From: an uncultured Paraglaciecola sp.
GTDB lineage: Bacteria > Pseudomonadota > Gammaproteobacteria > Enterobacterales > Alteromonadaceae
Direction: 5' to 3'
Assembly: GCF_937123705.1 (NCBI RefSeq)
Contig: NZ_CAKZKO010000055.1
Coordinates: forward strand, 1-64,000
Length of the DNA stretch: 64,000 nt
Position numbers and translations under genes: made by a program. Shown piece by piece: positions 25,423 to 35,219 of the stretch; position 1 is the first letter of the stretch; each line of letters begins with the position of its first letter. The notes beneath the pieces are model-generated. The model had not been told where the DNA came from. It made no database searches and saw only the letters and a program-made list of their open reading frames with translations.

Positions 25423-26740
25423 TGGATTGGCCTTGTAGTAATAACAGCTCCACCGACAAACCCGATAATTGTTCAGATCGGCCTAACGTTAGTGAAGCAT
25501 TATGCAGTTGAGCGATATGTTTAGAGATGGCTAAACCCAGGCCACAGCCCGGTGTGTTACTGCTATGACGGTCACCGCCAATGCGGTAAAAACGTTCAAA
25601 CACCCTTTGATATTCTGATTTATCAATGCCGGGACCAGAATCTTCTACGCGGATAACCGCTTGATTACCCTTGCTGCCTAATACCACTCTCACCAGTGAC
25701 TCGTTAGGGGAATATTTACTGGCATTGGAGATTAAATTTTGTAGCAGTATGCCTAGAGAAAACTCATCGCCTTGAATGACTGCACCTTGGCCGAGCAACT
25801 CGATTTCTTGATTTTTGGCTTCAATTTGCGGAAACACACTGGCGATAACGGTTTGGCAAAGTGATCTAGTATGTATCGTGTTAAATTGCCCTTGGTACTG
25901 TTGGGGATTGGTGCGGTTTAGCAACAAAATTTGTTCTACCACGTGACCCATGCGTTCAATACCTTGCTGTAGGTATTGCATATTTGTGTTGTGTGCTCCG
26001 CTGCTGCTCAACTCTAAAGCTAAATTGTGGGCATTGATTTTTAACACACTTAGAGGCGTGCGCAACTCATGAGCTGCGTCTGAGGCAAAGCGCTTTTCTT
26101 GTAAAAAGGCCGCGTTTAATCGCTCAAATAGTTGATTTAACGTTTCTAATACTGGACTAAGCTCGTTACGCTGTTTTTGCGGTGTGATTGCTGTGAGATC
26201 GTCGGCTTTTTTGGCACGTAAGTTATCAGATAACAGCCGCAGTGGCCGCAATCCAGAACTGACTAATAAAAATATAATAACCGCTAACAATGGAATGCAC
26301 AGTATGAGTGGTGTAACCGCAGCTAGAATCATTTGTTCTGCAAGCTCAAAACGACGGTTTACTGGTTGCGCCACTAACACCCATTTATTCTGTGATTCAA
26401 AAAAGTGCCCGTAGGTACGCCAACGTTGGGCTAAAAAATTGTGTTCGGCAAATTCATTTTTGAAGTCACTAATGGCGGTTTTAAGGGCCGGATGAGAGTT
26501 AACAATTAAGCTGTTGTGTTGCCATATTTGATAGACAAAAGCCGCATCAGGTTGTGACGCTAATGAGTGGGTACTTAGGTCGGTAATGTTGACCAGTACA
26601 TGGGTTAAAGAACGTAATTCATTATCAAATACGCTGGTGGCCTTGGCCATACTGCCGCGATAACCTTGAATGGCGGCGGTAAACGTGACTAAGGTAATCA
26701 CAGATAACAATATCAATGTTAAATAGCGGCGAATCGACAA
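25415..26740 (-). CDS. QseC/PmrB-type sensor histidine kinase
   Basis: A 441-aa inner-membrane kinase: TM1 (residues 7-24), a periplasmic segment of about 110 residues, TM2 (138-160), HAMP, HisKA with FASDAAHELRTPLSVLK, and HATPase_c with NLISNASKYSP, DSGPGID and GLGLAI. The periplasmic segment has two ExxE motifs, EFAE (96-99) and ELAE (132-135, in RRFELAE), the motif type used by PmrB and BqsS to sense iron. TTG start 2 bases after the regulator stop. It should phosphorylate the regulator encoded immediately upstream. Confidence 0.92.
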   Translation of the reverse strand: MSIRRYLTLILLSVITLVTFTAAIQGYRGSMAKATSVFDNELRSLTHVLVNITDLSTHSLASQPDAAFVYQIWQHNSLIVNSHPALKTAISDFKNEFAEHNFLAQRWRTYGHFFESQNKWVLVAQPVNRRFELAEQMILAAVTPLILCIPLLAVIIFLLVSSGLRPLRLLSDNLRAKKADDLTAITPQKQRNELSPVLETLNQLFERLNAAFLQEKRFASDAAHELRTPLSVLKINAHNLALELSSSGAHNTNMQYLQQGIERMGHVVEQILLLNRTNPQQYQGQFNTIHTRSLCQTVIASVFPQIEAKNQEIELLGQGAVIQGDEFSLGILLQNLISNASKYSPNESLVRVVLGSKGNQAVIRVEDSGPGIDKSEYQRVFERFYRIGGDRHSSNTPGCGLGLAISKHIAQLHNASLTLGRSEQLSGLSVELLLLQGQSSE

Positions 26741-26742
26741 AT

Positions 26743-27417
26743 TTAGGACTCTATACTTGTGGCAGCTTTTACACTGTAGCCTACACCGCGGATTGTTTTG
26801 ATAAAAGCCTTGGGAAGTTTTTTACGCAGATGGTGAATGTGTACCTCAACCGCGTTACTGGCAACCTCTTCACCCCATTCATACAATTTAGACTCAAGCT
26901 GCTCTCGCGATTGGATACGTCCAGCTTGTTCTAACAGCACCTTCAACAACATAAATTCTTTACGTGACAGTTCAACTTCCTGACCCGCCACACTTAACTG
27001 ATGAGACGCGCTGTTTAGGCATACGTTACCAATCGTAATAGTTGAACTGGTGGCGGTACCTAATCGTCTTTCAATTACCCGCAAACGAGCGATCAATTCG
27101 TTCACGTCAAAAGGTTTACTGAGATAATCGTCTGCGCCTTGATCAAGCCCTTTAATTTTGTCCTCGATGGAATCTCTTGCGGTTAATATTAATACCGGAA
27201 GAGTGTTATTATTTTTTCTGATTTGTTTGAGTAACGTTAGGCCGTCCATGTCGGGTAAACCTAAATCGAGGATCAGCATGTCACATTCGTTGGTCGTAAC
27301 TGTGAGCATTGCGGATTTGGCATCGGCAACATGGTTAGCTGTAAAACCCTCAGATCTCAGAGATTGATGCAAGGCTCGGGCGAGGGGTAAATCATCTTCA
27401 ACTAGTAAAATACGCAT
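26743..27417 (-). CDS. QseB/PmrA-type OmpR-family response regulator
   Basis: A 224-aa regulator with phospho-Asp51 in LILDLGLPDMDG, the switch Thr in LTARD, Lys in DDYLSKPFD, and a winged-helix domain. The stretch SKLYEWGEEVASNAVEVHIH is nearly identical to the same part of E. coli QseB and places it in the QseB/PmrA/BqsR group, whose members bind CTTAAG-N5-CTTAAG. That exact box lies about 72 bases upstream of its own start, so it is predicted to autoregulate. First gene of the five-gene operon with the kinase, cupredoxin, FTR1-like permease and outer-membrane barrel. Confidence 0.94.
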   Translation of the reverse strand: MRILLVEDDLPLARALHQSLRSEGFTANHVADAKSAMLTVTTNECDMLILDLGLPDMDGLTLLKQIRKNNNTLPVLILTARDSIEDKIKGLDQGADDYLSKPFDVNELIARLRVIERRLGTATSSTITIGNVCLNSASHQLSVAGQEVELSRKEFMLLKVLLEQAGRIQSREQLESKLYEWGEEVASNAVEVHIHHLRKKLPKAFIKTIRGVGYSVKAATSIES

Positions 27418-27472
27418 AGCGGTGAGTCAGTCGTGTTGGTGTCCGGCTAGGTAATCCAAAGAAACAATAGTG

Positions 27473-27505
27473 AGTTTACTCAGGTTTTCTTAAGTCATCC
27501 TTAAG
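27473..27505 (-). promoter_or_regulatory. PmrA/QseB-type box and -10 ahead of the QseB-like operon
   Basis: CTTAAG-N5-CTTAAG (27489-27505), followed on the minus strand after 10 nt by TAAACT (27478-27473), a -10-like hexamer. The layout equals the one at 20180-20212, including the 10-nt gap. It lies within the last codons and stop of fxsA, about 72 bases before the regulator ATG. Confidence 0.75.
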
Positions 27506-27985
27506 CGCTGGGTTTAATGGCTTATCTTTACGTTCAAATTCACCTTCGATGATATCGTCAGACTCCCCAGTTGTATGTGACTGTTGGTAACCTTGTTGCG
27601 TAAAGTTGCCATTAAAGGATGGATTGATGACCTTAAGAGATAAATGTTTCACTAACCCTTTGGCGATAAGTGGGCGAGTCACCGGTAAGCTCAATAAAAA
27701 CCCAATACCGTCTGTCACAAAACCTGGGGTCACTAACAACACACCGGCAATCACTAGTAATAAGCCTTCTGCCATTTCTTGACCCGGCATAGTACCCGCT
27801 TGCATTTTTTGTTGCGCGTGCATCAAGGTGCTCAGCCCTTGTTGCCGAACTAAATGCGCGCCAGCAAAGGCGGTGAGAATAACAATAGCGACAGTATACC
27901 AACCTCCTATTTGTTCACCCACGTTGACTAATATGGAGATTTCGACGATAGGTAAAATGGCGAATAATAAAAATAATTTAAACAA
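27476..27985 (-). CDS. fxsA: FxsA family membrane protein
   Basis: A 169-aa small inner-membrane protein with about four hydrophobic segments in the first 120 residues (MFKLFLLFAILPIVEISIL, then VAIVILTAFAGAHLVRQQ, LLLVIAGVLLVTPGFVTDGIG) and a polar C-terminal tail. In E. coli, overproduction of FxsA relieves F-exclusion of phage T7; the normal cell role is unknown. TTG start supported by GAGG 5 bases upstream. The regulatory box for the downstream QseB-like operon overlaps its 3' end. Confidence 0.93.
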   Translation of the reverse strand: MFKLFLLFAILPIVEISILVNVGEQIGGWYTVAIVILTAFAGAHLVRQQGLSTLMHAQQKMQAGTMPGQEMAEGLLLVIAGVLLVTPGFVTDGIGFLLSLPVTRPLIAKGLVKHLSLKVINPSFNGNFTQQGYQQSHTTGESDDIIEGEFERKDKPLNPALKDDLRKPE

Positions 27986-28344
27986 AGATGCCTCGTTATT
28001 TGGTCTATACGCACTAACCGTTACGTATACCCTATTTATGCAGTTGTATTTGTTATGATACTGGGACTAAAAAATAAAAAGCCAAGTGAGCTATTGTTAC
28101 AGAGTGTTGCTTGGTTTGTCTAATGAGTTGGTTATTGCGGTCTGTTTATCTTAAATTCAGATTATTTACTGAAGTGGTGAAATGTGACTGCCTAAGTTTG
28201 GGTCTCTAAACAAAGTCATGTTTGGTAAATATGCCGTCTTAATGATTTGTTAAGGTTTGTGCTTTAAAGTTTCGAAAATTTCCATGGGTGCATTGTTATA
28301 ATGAACATAGTGCCAAGTAACCTTTGATATAAGAAGTGTTGTCG
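27986..28344. promoter_or_regulatory. Divergent intergenic region of fxsA and dsbD, with the dsbD -10
   Basis: No gene is seen. A perfect TATAAT at 28297-28302 lies 42 bases before the dsbD ATG, without a good -35 (GAAAAT at 17-nt spacing). I see no terminator or repeat in the rest. Confidence 0.55.
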
Positions 28345-30159
28345 ATGAATTTGCGTGTTAGATATTTTATTTTACTGTTTGCCGTTTGCTTTTTTCCATT
28401 TGTAAGTGTGGCGCAAACATCCGATCCTTTAGCTGATTTATTTGCAGACGAACCAGAGTTCCTACAAGTAGACGAAGCGTTTTACTTCGACTTCGTTCAG
28501 CAAGGTGACAAACTCATTTTGCGCTGGAAAATAGCAGATAACTACTACTTGTATAAAAAGCAGTTTAAAACAGTGGTTAAGCAAGCTGAATTAGGTGACC
28601 CTGTTTATCCCAAGTCCGAACAAATTGAAGATGAGTTTTTCGGATTATCAGACGTGTTTCGCGGACAACTCGATATTGCTTATCCCATAGTGTCCTCAGT
28701 ACAAGATGGCATAGTCAAAATTCGTTATCAGGGCTGCGCCGATGCAGGTTTGTGTTATCCACCTACCACCAAAGAAGTGTATCTGAATCAAGTTGGGGAT
28801 GTGTTAGTTACAACGTCTGAGCAAAACGTAAAAACATCCACCGCAGGATCAGCAACAGAAGTCCCTATTTCTGAACAGTTTGAGTTAGCCAGCATGTTGT
28901 CTGGCGAGCAGAGTTTACTTATTACCTTGTTACTATTTTTAGCCTTGGGCATTGGTTTAGCCTTTACTCCTTGTGTGTTTCCTATGTATCCAATTTTATC
29001 TGGCATAGTGATTGGTCAAGGCAAAACCATTAGTACCTCTCGGGCATTTACCTTGTCTTTTGTTTACGTGCAAGGCATGGCAATTACCTATTCGTTGTTA
29101 GGATTAATTGTGGCCTCTGCTGGCGTGCAGTTTCAGGCAGCGTTGCAACATCCCGCCATTCTAATTGTTTTGATTGTCATTTTTGTTTTGCTGGCCGTTG
29201 TGATGTTTGGCGCTTATGAATTGCAGCTACCTTCTTCTTGGCAAGAAAAACTCAATGCCTTAAGTAACCAACAAACCAGTGGCAGTTATATTGGTGTGCT
29301 TGCAATGGGTGCTATCTCTGGCTTAGTGGCATCGCCTTGTACTACAGCACCGCTGACCGGAATTTTGTTATATATCGCCCAAAGTGGCGATTTGGTTTTG
29401 GGTTTTAGCGCCTTGTATGTGTTGAGTTTGGGCATGGGTATCCCATTGATTTTGTTCGGCATAACCGGTGGTAAGTTATTACCTAAAGCGGGTAACTGGA
29501 TGAATGTGGTGAAAGTTACCTTTGGTTTTATGATGTTAGCCGTGGCTATTATGTTTGTAGAGCGTTTAGTGACACATATGGCTACCGACATTGCTTGGGC
29601 ATTGCTTGGTTTAAGCACTTTTAGCTATTTTTACGTGATGAACCAAAACAGTGCGACCACTTTTTATAAAGGTTTGCGGGCCTTGTTAATTTTTATTGGC
29701 TTGTTTGTGTCTGCGGGTTATGGCTATCAAACAATTACAGGCTTTAATCATAGTCAGGTGCAGAGTCAAGGGAATGCGCCCGCCACTGGCCATGTGGAAT
29801 TTCTTAAGGTAAGTGACCTCGAAGATTTTAATCAGGCCTTAGCTACGGCTAATGCTCAAGGCCAAACAGTGATGTTAGACCTGTATGCCGATTGGTGTGT
29901 GGCCTGTAAAGAGTTTGAGAAATATACATTTTCAGATAGCCAGGTGATGGCAGCTTTAAGTGGTTCGGTGTTAATGCAAATTGATTTAACCGATAACTCT
30001 GCTAGCAATATCGCATTTCAGGAGCATTTTTCGGTGTTAGGTTTGCCGAGTATCTTGTTTTTTGATGCCCAAGGACAAGAAATCAGCAGTGCTAGAGTAA
30101 CGGGCTTTATGGGCGCCGAGCCGTTTGCTAGGCACGTTAATCAGCTCTTTTCTAAGTAG
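28345..30159 (+). CDS. dsbD: Thiol:disulfide interchange protein DsbD
   Basis: A 604-aa inner-membrane reductant conduit passing electrons from cytoplasmic thioredoxin to periplasmic thiol proteins. It has a signal peptide (residues 1-22), an N-terminal immunoglobulin-like domain with GCADAGLCYPP, an eight-helix membrane domain with the redox cysteines in FTPCVFPMYP and ASPCTTAP, and a C-terminal thioredoxin domain with DWCVACK. ATG 28345 is chosen (AAGAAG 8 bases upstream) over the in-frame GTG at 28336. DsbD could feed electrons to the TlpA-like protein at 20.3 kb, which is an inference from function only. Confidence 0.96.
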   Translation: MNLRVRYFILLFAVCFFPFVSVAQTSDPLADLFADEPEFLQVDEAFYFDFVQQGDKLILRWKIADNYYLYKKQFKTVVKQAELGDPVYPKSEQIEDEFFGLSDVFRGQLDIAYPIVSSVQDGIVKIRYQGCADAGLCYPPTTKEVYLNQVGDVLVTTSEQNVKTSTAGSATEVPISEQFELASMLSGEQSLLITLLLFLALGIGLAFTPCVFPMYPILSGIVIGQGKTISTSRAFTLSFVYVQGMAITYSLLGLIVASAGVQFQAALQHPAILIVLIVIFVLLAVVMFGAYELQLPSSWQEKLNALSNQQTSGSYIGVLAMGAISGLVASPCTTAPLTGILLYIAQSGDLVLGFSALYVLSLGMGIPLILFGITGGKLLPKAGNWMNVVKVTFGFMMLAVAIMFVERLVTHMATDIAWALLGLSTFSYFYVMNQNSATTFYKGLRALLIFIGLFVSAGYGYQTITGFNHSQVQSQGNAPATGHVEFLKVSDLEDFNQALATANAQGQTVMLDLYADWCVACKEFEKYTFSDSQVMAALSGSVLMQIDLTDNSASNIAFQEHFSVLGLPSILFFDAQGQEISSARVTGFMGAEPFARHVNQLFSK

Positions 30160-30175
30160 CTAAAGGTCAAATAAA

Positions 30176-30199
30176 GCTGTGTGTTGTTTAACACACAGC
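30176..30199 (-). terminator. Hairpin between dsbD and upp
   Basis: A perfect 10-bp stem GCTGTGTGTT/AACACACAGC with a 4-nt loop. On the minus strand it is followed by TTTATTT, so it most likely ends the acpH/upp side; the + side lacks a good T run but may serve dsbD too. Confidence 0.75.
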
Positions 30200-30216
30200 C
30201 GCTGCGTTTAAGATAA

Positions 30217-30846
30217 CTATCGAGTACCAAAAATTTTGTCGCCGGCATCACCTAAGCCCGGCAATATATAGCCCTGTTCATTAAGTCTTTCATCTATCGC
30301 CGCCGTATAAATATCAACATCTGGATGGGCTGCTTTAACTGCCGCTAACCCTTCAGGAGCCGCCACTAAAAATAGCCCCATAATATGTTTGCAGCCTTTT
30401 TGTTTGAGTAAATCAATAGTGGCTATAAGGGTGCCACCTGTTGCTAACATGGGGTCAACAATCAAAGCCGTACGCTTTTCTGCATCTTTTACGACCTTGT
30501 CGAAATAAGCCACAGGTTGCAGTGTTTCCTCATCGCGATATAAACCCACTACGCTAATTTTGGCGTTGGGGATTAATTTTAATACCCCGTCCAACATACC
30601 TAATCCAGCCCGCAAAATAGGCACTATGGTTATCTTTTTGCCTTTGATTTTTTTGGTGGTAATGGATTTGTCATTCCAAGCGGTGGTTTCTACCTCTTCA
30701 GTTTGTAACTCTCTGGTGGCCTCGTAGGTCAGTAAATTACCTACCTCACCAGCTAATTCCCGAAAGTCCTTGCTGCTGATGCCTTGCTTACGCATAAGGC
30801 CTATTTTGTGTTGGATCAAAGGGTGTTGAATTTCGTGAACGGCCAT
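30217..30846 (-). CDS. upp: Uracil phosphoribosyltransferase Upp
   Basis: Salvages uracil to UMP with PRPP in the cytoplasm. The family start [17 protein letters not shown], the loop [21 protein letters not shown] and the PRPP loop [13 protein letters not shown] are all present, as is the C-terminal [18 protein letters not shown]. It is 209 aa, typical. ATG start. It lies 11 bases downstream of acpH on the same strand, so the two are probably co-transcribed. Confidence 0.98.
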   Translation of the reverse strand: MAVHEIQHPLIQHKIGLMRKQGISSKDFRELAGEVGNLLTYEATRELQTEEVETTAWNDKSITTKKIKGKKITIVPILRAGLGMLDGVLKLIPNAKISVVGLYRDEETLQPVAYFDKVVKDAEKRTALIVDPMLATGGTLIATIDLLKQKGCKHIMGLFLVAAPEGLAAVKAAHPDVDIYTAAIDERLNEQGYILPGLGDAGDKIFGTR

Positions 30847-30857
30847 ATTGTGTCTCG

Positions 30858-31457
30858 CTAATTTTTTGCTGAATAAGACTGTGTAAACTTCAGTCCATGA
30901 TCAAGGCACTCAGGATAAAACTGTTGAAAGCTAGACTCAAGCGGTTCGGCATATTGCAGTAAAAAAGATTGGGCTTTTTTGGCAAACAGAACCTTATTTT
31001 TTAAGCGGCCCTCAATACTCAAAAATGCTCGGAAACAGGTTTCAATGTGAAGGTATTCATTTAACCATTGATGGGTTTTTAAGCGTTCGGCCTGTTGCCG
31101 AAAATGGAGATTGTCTGCTAGCGAAAAGTGCTCAAGTTGCTGATAAAATTTAGAAAATACAACATTGAAGTGGGTAGTAGAGTAACTGTCCCATGCGCGC
31201 ATCAGCAGGTGGTCAAAATAGATATCGATGATCACCCCAGCCATCCTTCGAATATCACGCGGGAAACATTGCTTTAATTCAATGATGAGCGGATGTGAGT
31301 CAGTGAACACGTCAATACTGCGATGCAAGCGGATACCATGCTCAATCTCACAAGGTAAGTGCTGCAGCTGGCTGCCTTTGACAAAGTCACCAAGAAAATT
31401 CCCCAGTAAACTGGTCTGAGTATGTGAACCTATATGAATATGGGCAATATAATTCAA
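30858..31457 (-). CDS. acpH: Acyl carrier protein phosphodiesterase AcpH
   Basis: A 199-aa enzyme that removes the 4'-phosphopantetheine arm from holo-ACP. It is an HD-domain-like protein: [38 protein letters not shown] and [13 protein letters not shown] carry the family's His/Asp metal-ligand pattern. The length matches E. coli AcpH (193 aa). A normal housekeeping copy upstream of upp. The C-terminal third is less conserved. Confidence 0.92.
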   Translation of the reverse strand: MNYIAHIHIGSHTQTSLLGNFLGDFVKGSQLQHLPCEIEHGIRLHRSIDVFTDSHPLIIELKQCFPRDIRRMAGVIIDIYFDHLLMRAWDSYSTTHFNVVFSKFYQQLEHFSLADNLHFRQQAERLKTHQWLNEYLHIETCFRAFLSIEGRLKNKVLFAKKAQSFLLQYAEPLESSFQQFYPECLDHGLKFTQSYSAKN

Positions 31458-31649
31458 ACTGAAAGTCGCTCCAATTGACTAAGAAAAACGTCCAACCAAA
31501 AGCAAAAAAATCGTTAACTTTGCAGCAATCTTCGCTGATAAGACCAGTATTTTGCTGCTAATTTCTATTTGCTCTCATATAATGGATGAATCATCCAAAA
31601 TGTTGTGTGTTTACTGTACAACATCATTATTAATTAAAATGGCGAACCA

Positions 31650-32084
31650 GTGAAAGTATTAGTCATCAATGGCCCAAATCTGAATATGTTGGGCAAGCGC
31701 GAGCCCGAAACTTATGGCTCACAAAATTTACAGCAAATGGTCAGTGAGCTAAACACTTATGCTGATTCAATAGGGGTGAGCTTAACTCACGTGCAGTCAA
31801 ATGCGGAGCATGAGTTGATTGATACAATCCATAATGCCTTTGAAAAAGTAGACTTTATTGTCATCAATCCCGGTGCATTTACCCATACCAGTGTGGCATT
31901 GAGAGATGCGCTGTTAAGCGTGTCTATTCCTTTTATCGAAGTGCATTTATCTAACGTACATGCCAGAGAGGCGTTTAGACAACATTCTTACCTATCCGAT
32001 ATTGCCCAAGGGGTCATTTGTGGACTAGGCGCACAAGGTTACGAATTCGCAATAGCAGCGGCCAAAAAGTATTTAAACAAATAA
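31650..32084 (+). CDS. aroQ: Type II 3-dehydroquinate dehydratase AroQ
   Basis: Third step of the shikimate pathway: dehydration of 3-dehydroquinate by the dodecameric type II enzyme. The family start [17 protein letters not shown] contains the catalytic Tyr and Arg region. [16 protein letters not shown] and [18 protein letters not shown] with the catalytic His follow. It is 144 aa, normal. GTG start. aroQ-accB-accC is a conserved gammaproteobacterial cluster, seen here with short gaps. Confidence 0.98.
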   Translation: MKVLVINGPNLNMLGKREPETYGSQNLQQMVSELNTYADSIGVSLTHVQSNAEHELIDTIHNAFEKVDFIVINPGAFTHTSVALRDALLSVSIPFIEVHLSNVHAREAFRQHSYLSDIAQGVICGLGAQGYEFAIAAAKKYLNK

Positions 32085-32136
32085 CTGAATAACATCAGCA
32101 AGATTTACTTGTTGAACAACTGATTAGAGAGAAAAA

Positions 32137-32592
32137 ATGGACATACGTAAAATTAAGAAGTTAATAGAGCTAGTGGAAGAGTCAGGTATATCTGAGCTAG
32201 AAATTACCGAAGGCGAAGAGTCTGTGCGTATCCACCGTGGTGGCGTGGCGGCTCAGATAGCTGCACCTATCCAATATGCGCCACAACCTCAATTGGCCCC
32301 AGCACCTGTTGCTCAGGCTGCGCCTGCGGCGGCAACAGAAGCGGCACCTGTTATTAGTGGTCACACTATGTGTTCACCTATGGTGGGTACTTTCTATCGT
32401 TCTGCTTCTCCAGGTAGTAAAGCTTTTGTTGAAGTCGGCCAAAAAGTCAATGTCGGCGACACGCTTTGTATCATCGAAGCGATGAAAATGATGAATCAAA
32501 TTGAGTCTGATAAATCGGGTGTTGTTAAGCAAATTTTAGTTGAAAATCAAGAGCCTGTAGAATTCGACCAACCTATGTTTGTGATTGAATAA
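32137..32592 (+). CDS. accB: Biotin carboxyl carrier protein of acetyl-CoA carboxylase, AccB
   Basis: Carries biotin in acetyl-CoA carboxylase, the first step of fatty acid synthesis. The N-terminal helix ([17 protein letters not shown]) is followed by an Ala/Pro-rich flexible linker (residues 45-75) and the biotinyl domain with [11 protein letters not shown], where the Lys between the two Met is biotinylated. It is 151 aa, normal. The stop is 13 bases before the accC ATG and its last bases contribute to the accC ribosome binding site. Confidence 0.98.
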   Translation: MDIRKIKKLIELVEESGISELEITEGEESVRIHRGGVAAQIAAPIQYAPQPQLAPAPVAQAAPAAATEAAPVISGHTMCSPMVGTFYRSASPGSKAFVEVGQKVNVGDTLCIIEAMKMMNQIESDKSGVVKQILVENQEPVEFDQPMFVIE

Positions 32593-32605
32593 AAGGTCTA
32601 TGCCC

Positions 32606-33955
32606 ATGTTAAAAAAAGTCCTTATTGCAAATCGCGGTGAAATTGCCCTGCGTATTTTGCGTGCCTGTAAAGAGTTAGGCATTAAGACTGTGGCAGTGCA
32701 TTCCACTGCCGACGAGTCACTCAAACATGTGTTATTGGCCGACGAAACCATTTGTATCGGTAAAGCATCGGCTACAGAGAGTTATCTTAATATTCCACGA
32801 ATTATTGCTGCGGCTGAAGTCACAGACGCAGATGCCATTCATCCCGGTTATGGATTTTTAGCTGAAAGCGCAGACTTTGCTGAAGCCGTTGAAAAAAGTG
32901 GTTTTACCTTTATTGGGCCAACAGCCGACACCATTAATTTAATGGGCGACAAAGTATCGGCCATTAAATCCATGAAAAGTGCAGGTGTGCCTTGTGTTCC
33001 TGGATCTGACGGGCCCTTAGGTACTAACGAAGTGCGCAACAAAGAGCTGGCCAGAGGTATCGGTTATCCGATTATTGTTAAAGCAGCTGGTGGCGGCGGT
33101 GGTCGTGGTATGCGTGTGGTACGCAGTGAAGACGAACTCATTAACTCTATTGCGATGACAAAAAGTGAAGCCGGCGCGGCATTTAACAACGATGTGGTGT
33201 ACATGGAGAAATTCCTCGAAAACCCTCGCCATGTAGAAATTCAAGTGCTGGCAGACGGTCAAGGTAGCGCTATACACTTAGGTGAGCGTGATTGCTCGAT
33301 GCAACGCCGCCATCAAAAAGTAGTCGAAGAAGCGCCAGCACCGGGCATCACTCCAGAAATGCGCGCAGCCATTGGCGCAAGATGTTGCCAAGCCTGTATT
33401 GATATCAACTACCGCGGTGCAGGAACCTTCGAATTTTTGTTTGAAAACGGCGAGTTTTATTTTATTGAAATGAATACCCGTATTCAGGTTGAACACCCAG
33501 TTTCGGAAATGATCACAGGTGTGGATCTCATTAAAGAGCAGTTAAGAATTGCTGCGGGGCAAACTCTATCTATCACCCAACAGCATATACAGGTGAAAGG
33601 TCATGCCATTGAGTGTCGAATTAATGCAGAGGACTCAAACACCTTTATTCCAAGTCCGGGTAAAATTACGAAATTCCATTCACCGGGTGGCTTAGGGGTA
33701 AGATGGGATTCCCATATATACACCGATTATGTGGTCCCTCCGTATTATGACTCAATGATTGGCAAGTTAATTACTTATGGTGAGACCAGAGCGGTGGCTA
33801 TTGCTCGTATGCGCCACGCACTAGATGAATTAGTCATTGGTGGTATCAAAACCAATGTCGACTTGCAAAAAAGTATTATGGCTGATGAAGCTTTCGCAGC
33901 GGGTGGAGCTAACATTCACTACCTAGAGAAAAAACTAGGTTTGGGCGGGCATTAG
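32606..33955 (+). CDS. accC: Biotin carboxylase subunit of acetyl-CoA carboxylase, AccC
   Basis: ATP-grasp enzyme that carboxylates the AccB biotin. ATG 32606 gives [18 protein letters not shown], the canonical start, with AAAAGG at a good distance; in-frame ATG 32600 and TTG 32585 are less likely. The glycine-rich ATP loop [45 protein letters not shown] and [14 protein letters not shown] are present. It is 449 aa, as expected. A strong terminator follows the gene. Confidence 0.98.
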   Translation: MLKKVLIANRGEIALRILRACKELGIKTVAVHSTADESLKHVLLADETICIGKASATESYLNIPRIIAAAEVTDADAIHPGYGFLAESADFAEAVEKSGFTFIGPTADTINLMGDKVSAIKSMKSAGVPCVPGSDGPLGTNEVRNKELARGIGYPIIVKAAGGGGGRGMRVVRSEDELINSIAMTKSEAGAAFNNDVVYMEKFLENPRHVEIQVLADGQGSAIHLGERDCSMQRRHQKVVEEAPAPGITPEMRAAIGARCCQACIDINYRGAGTFEFLFENGEFYFIEMNTRIQVEHPVSEMITGVDLIKEQLRIAAGQTLSITQQHIQVKGHAIECRINAEDSNTFIPSPGKITKFHSPGGLGVRWDSHIYTDYVVPPYYDSMIGKLITYGETRAVAIARMRHALDELVIGGIKTNVDLQKSIMADEAFAAGGANIHYLEKKLGLGGH

Positions 33956-33983
33956 TTGCGTTACTAATCCACTCAAACGATTT

Positions 33984-34010
33984 AAAAAGAGCGATGTGTC
34001 GCTCTTTTTT
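33984..34010 (+). terminator. Intrinsic terminator after accC
   Basis: An 11-bp stem AAAAAGAGCGA/TCGCTCTTTTT with a TGTG loop leads into eight or more T, ending the aroQ-accB-accC operon before prmA. Confidence 0.95.
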
Positions 34011-34051
34011 TTGCTCTATAATGCGACAAATTTCAAGTAAGACCTGTAACC

Positions 34052-34930
34052 ATGCCTTGGATCCAACTCAAAATTAATCATCAAGCTGAATACGCCGAAC
34101 AAATCGGCGAAATGTTATCGGCTAACGGTGCGCAAGCTGTGACTTTTGTCGACGCCAAAGACACCCCTATGTACGAGCCAAAACCCGGCGAAGTGATGTT
34201 ATGGCCAGATACCCAAATAATTGGACTATATGACGCACAACACGATATGTCTCGTGTGATCAGTCAACTTAGTAAGTCCAAGCTGTTAGGTAAAAACTTC
34301 AATCACAAACTAGACCAACTTGAAGATAAAGATTGGGAAAGAGAGTGGATGGAAAATTTTCATCCGATGCAGTTTGGCGAGCGCTTATGGATCTGCCCCA
34401 GCTGGCGTGATGTGCCTGACCCTAGTGCAGTCAATGTCATGCTTGACCCTGGGCTCGCTTTTGGTACTGGCACTCACCCCACTACAAGTTTGTGTCTGAG
34501 ATGGTTGGACAGTTTAGAGTTATCACAGGCCACAGTGGTCGATTTTGGCTGCGGCTCAGGCGTATTGGGTATAGCAGCTCTTAAACTGGGTGCTAAGCGG
34601 GTTGTAGGCGTTGATATCGACCCTCAAGCATTGCTGGCGAGTCAAGACAATGCAAATCGAAATGAGATAGGCGATAAAATCGAGTTATACCTGCCAGAGC
34701 ACCAACCAGAATTGCTTGCAGATGTCGTTTTGGCGAATATCTTAGCGGCCCCACTTCGTGAATTAAGAGCCGTGATCACCGCGTATTGCAAAACCGGAGG
34801 AAAGTTAGTGCTATCAGGTATTTTGGATACCCAAGCTCAAGAAATTAATGATTTATATAGCCGAGATTTTGAGATGGAGCCTATCGAGATAGACGGCGAG
34901 TGGGCGAGGGTGTCTGGTGTGAGAAAATAA
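34052..34930 (+). CDS. prmA: Ribosomal protein L11 methyltransferase PrmA
   Basis: Trimethylates amino groups of ribosomal protein L11 with SAM. The N-terminal ferredoxin-like substrate domain (1-55) has MPWIQLKI. The catalytic Rossmann domain has [46 protein letters not shown] and [10 protein letters not shown]. It is 292 aa, normal. ATG start 41 bases past the accC terminator. In many relatives dusB-fis follow; here they do not, and a PEP-CTERM gene is next. Confidence 0.97.
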   Translation: MPWIQLKINHQAEYAEQIGEMLSANGAQAVTFVDAKDTPMYEPKPGEVMLWPDTQIIGLYDAQHDMSRVISQLSKSKLLGKNFNHKLDQLEDKDWEREWMENFHPMQFGERLWICPSWRDVPDPSAVNVMLDPGLAFGTGTHPTTSLCLRWLDSLELSQATVVDFGCGSGVLGIAALKLGAKRVVGVDIDPQALLASQDNANRNEIGDKIELYLPEHQPELLADVVLANILAAPLRELRAVITAYCKTGGKLVLSGILDTQAQEINDLYSRDFEMEPIEIDGEWARVSGVRK

Positions 34931-35100
34931 AAAGAGTGTACGCGAATAGTGAACCAATACTCACTAAACGTATAGGTTATAAGCATGCCCTATCGAGTTC
35001 ATCATCCATGATAAATACGACTTGGGTTGGTTTCTAAGTTAATCATGTTTTTTCTGAGTTCTTTGGTGTTGGTTTATTTTACAGTTTGATTTTTCTTACA

Positions 35101-35126
35101 ATCAAATATCCTCTTAAGAGTTTGAT
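35101..35126. promoter_or_regulatory. Palindromic element upstream of the sigma-54-type promoter
   Basis: A perfect 10-bp palindrome CTCTTAAGAG (35111-35120) is flanked by ATCAAA and TTTGAT arms, slightly off centre. It lies about 30 bases upstream of the -24 element. It could be an activator site, though it is closer than usual for a sigma-54 enhancer. Confidence 0.35.
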
Positions 35127-35144
35127 ATTTAATGGTATTTTATA

Positions 35145-35163
35145 TTGGCATGCTTGTTGCTTT
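35145..35163 (+). promoter_or_regulatory. Sigma-54 (-24/-12) promoter for the PEP-CTERM gene
   Basis: TTGGCATGCTTGTTGCTTT matches the RpoN consensus TGGCAC-N5-TTGCW, with GG at 35147-35148 and GC at 35159-35160 separated by exactly 10 bases. The predicted transcript start is near 35172, about 48 bases before the ATG. In exosortase systems PEP-CTERM genes are known to be controlled by the PrsK/PrsR pair through sigma-54, which fits. Confidence 0.7.
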
Positions 35164-35219
35164 GTCGTGATTGAAATTTCTAGTATTACCCGCTAGTTTG
35201 GGATTAAAAGGAACAAGAA

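Noticed and set aside
35113..35118. A CTTAAG hexamer upstream of the PEP-CTERM gene as a third regulator box
   Set aside because: No second CTTAAG at 5-nt spacing. Single CTTAAG hexamers also occur inside several coding regions.
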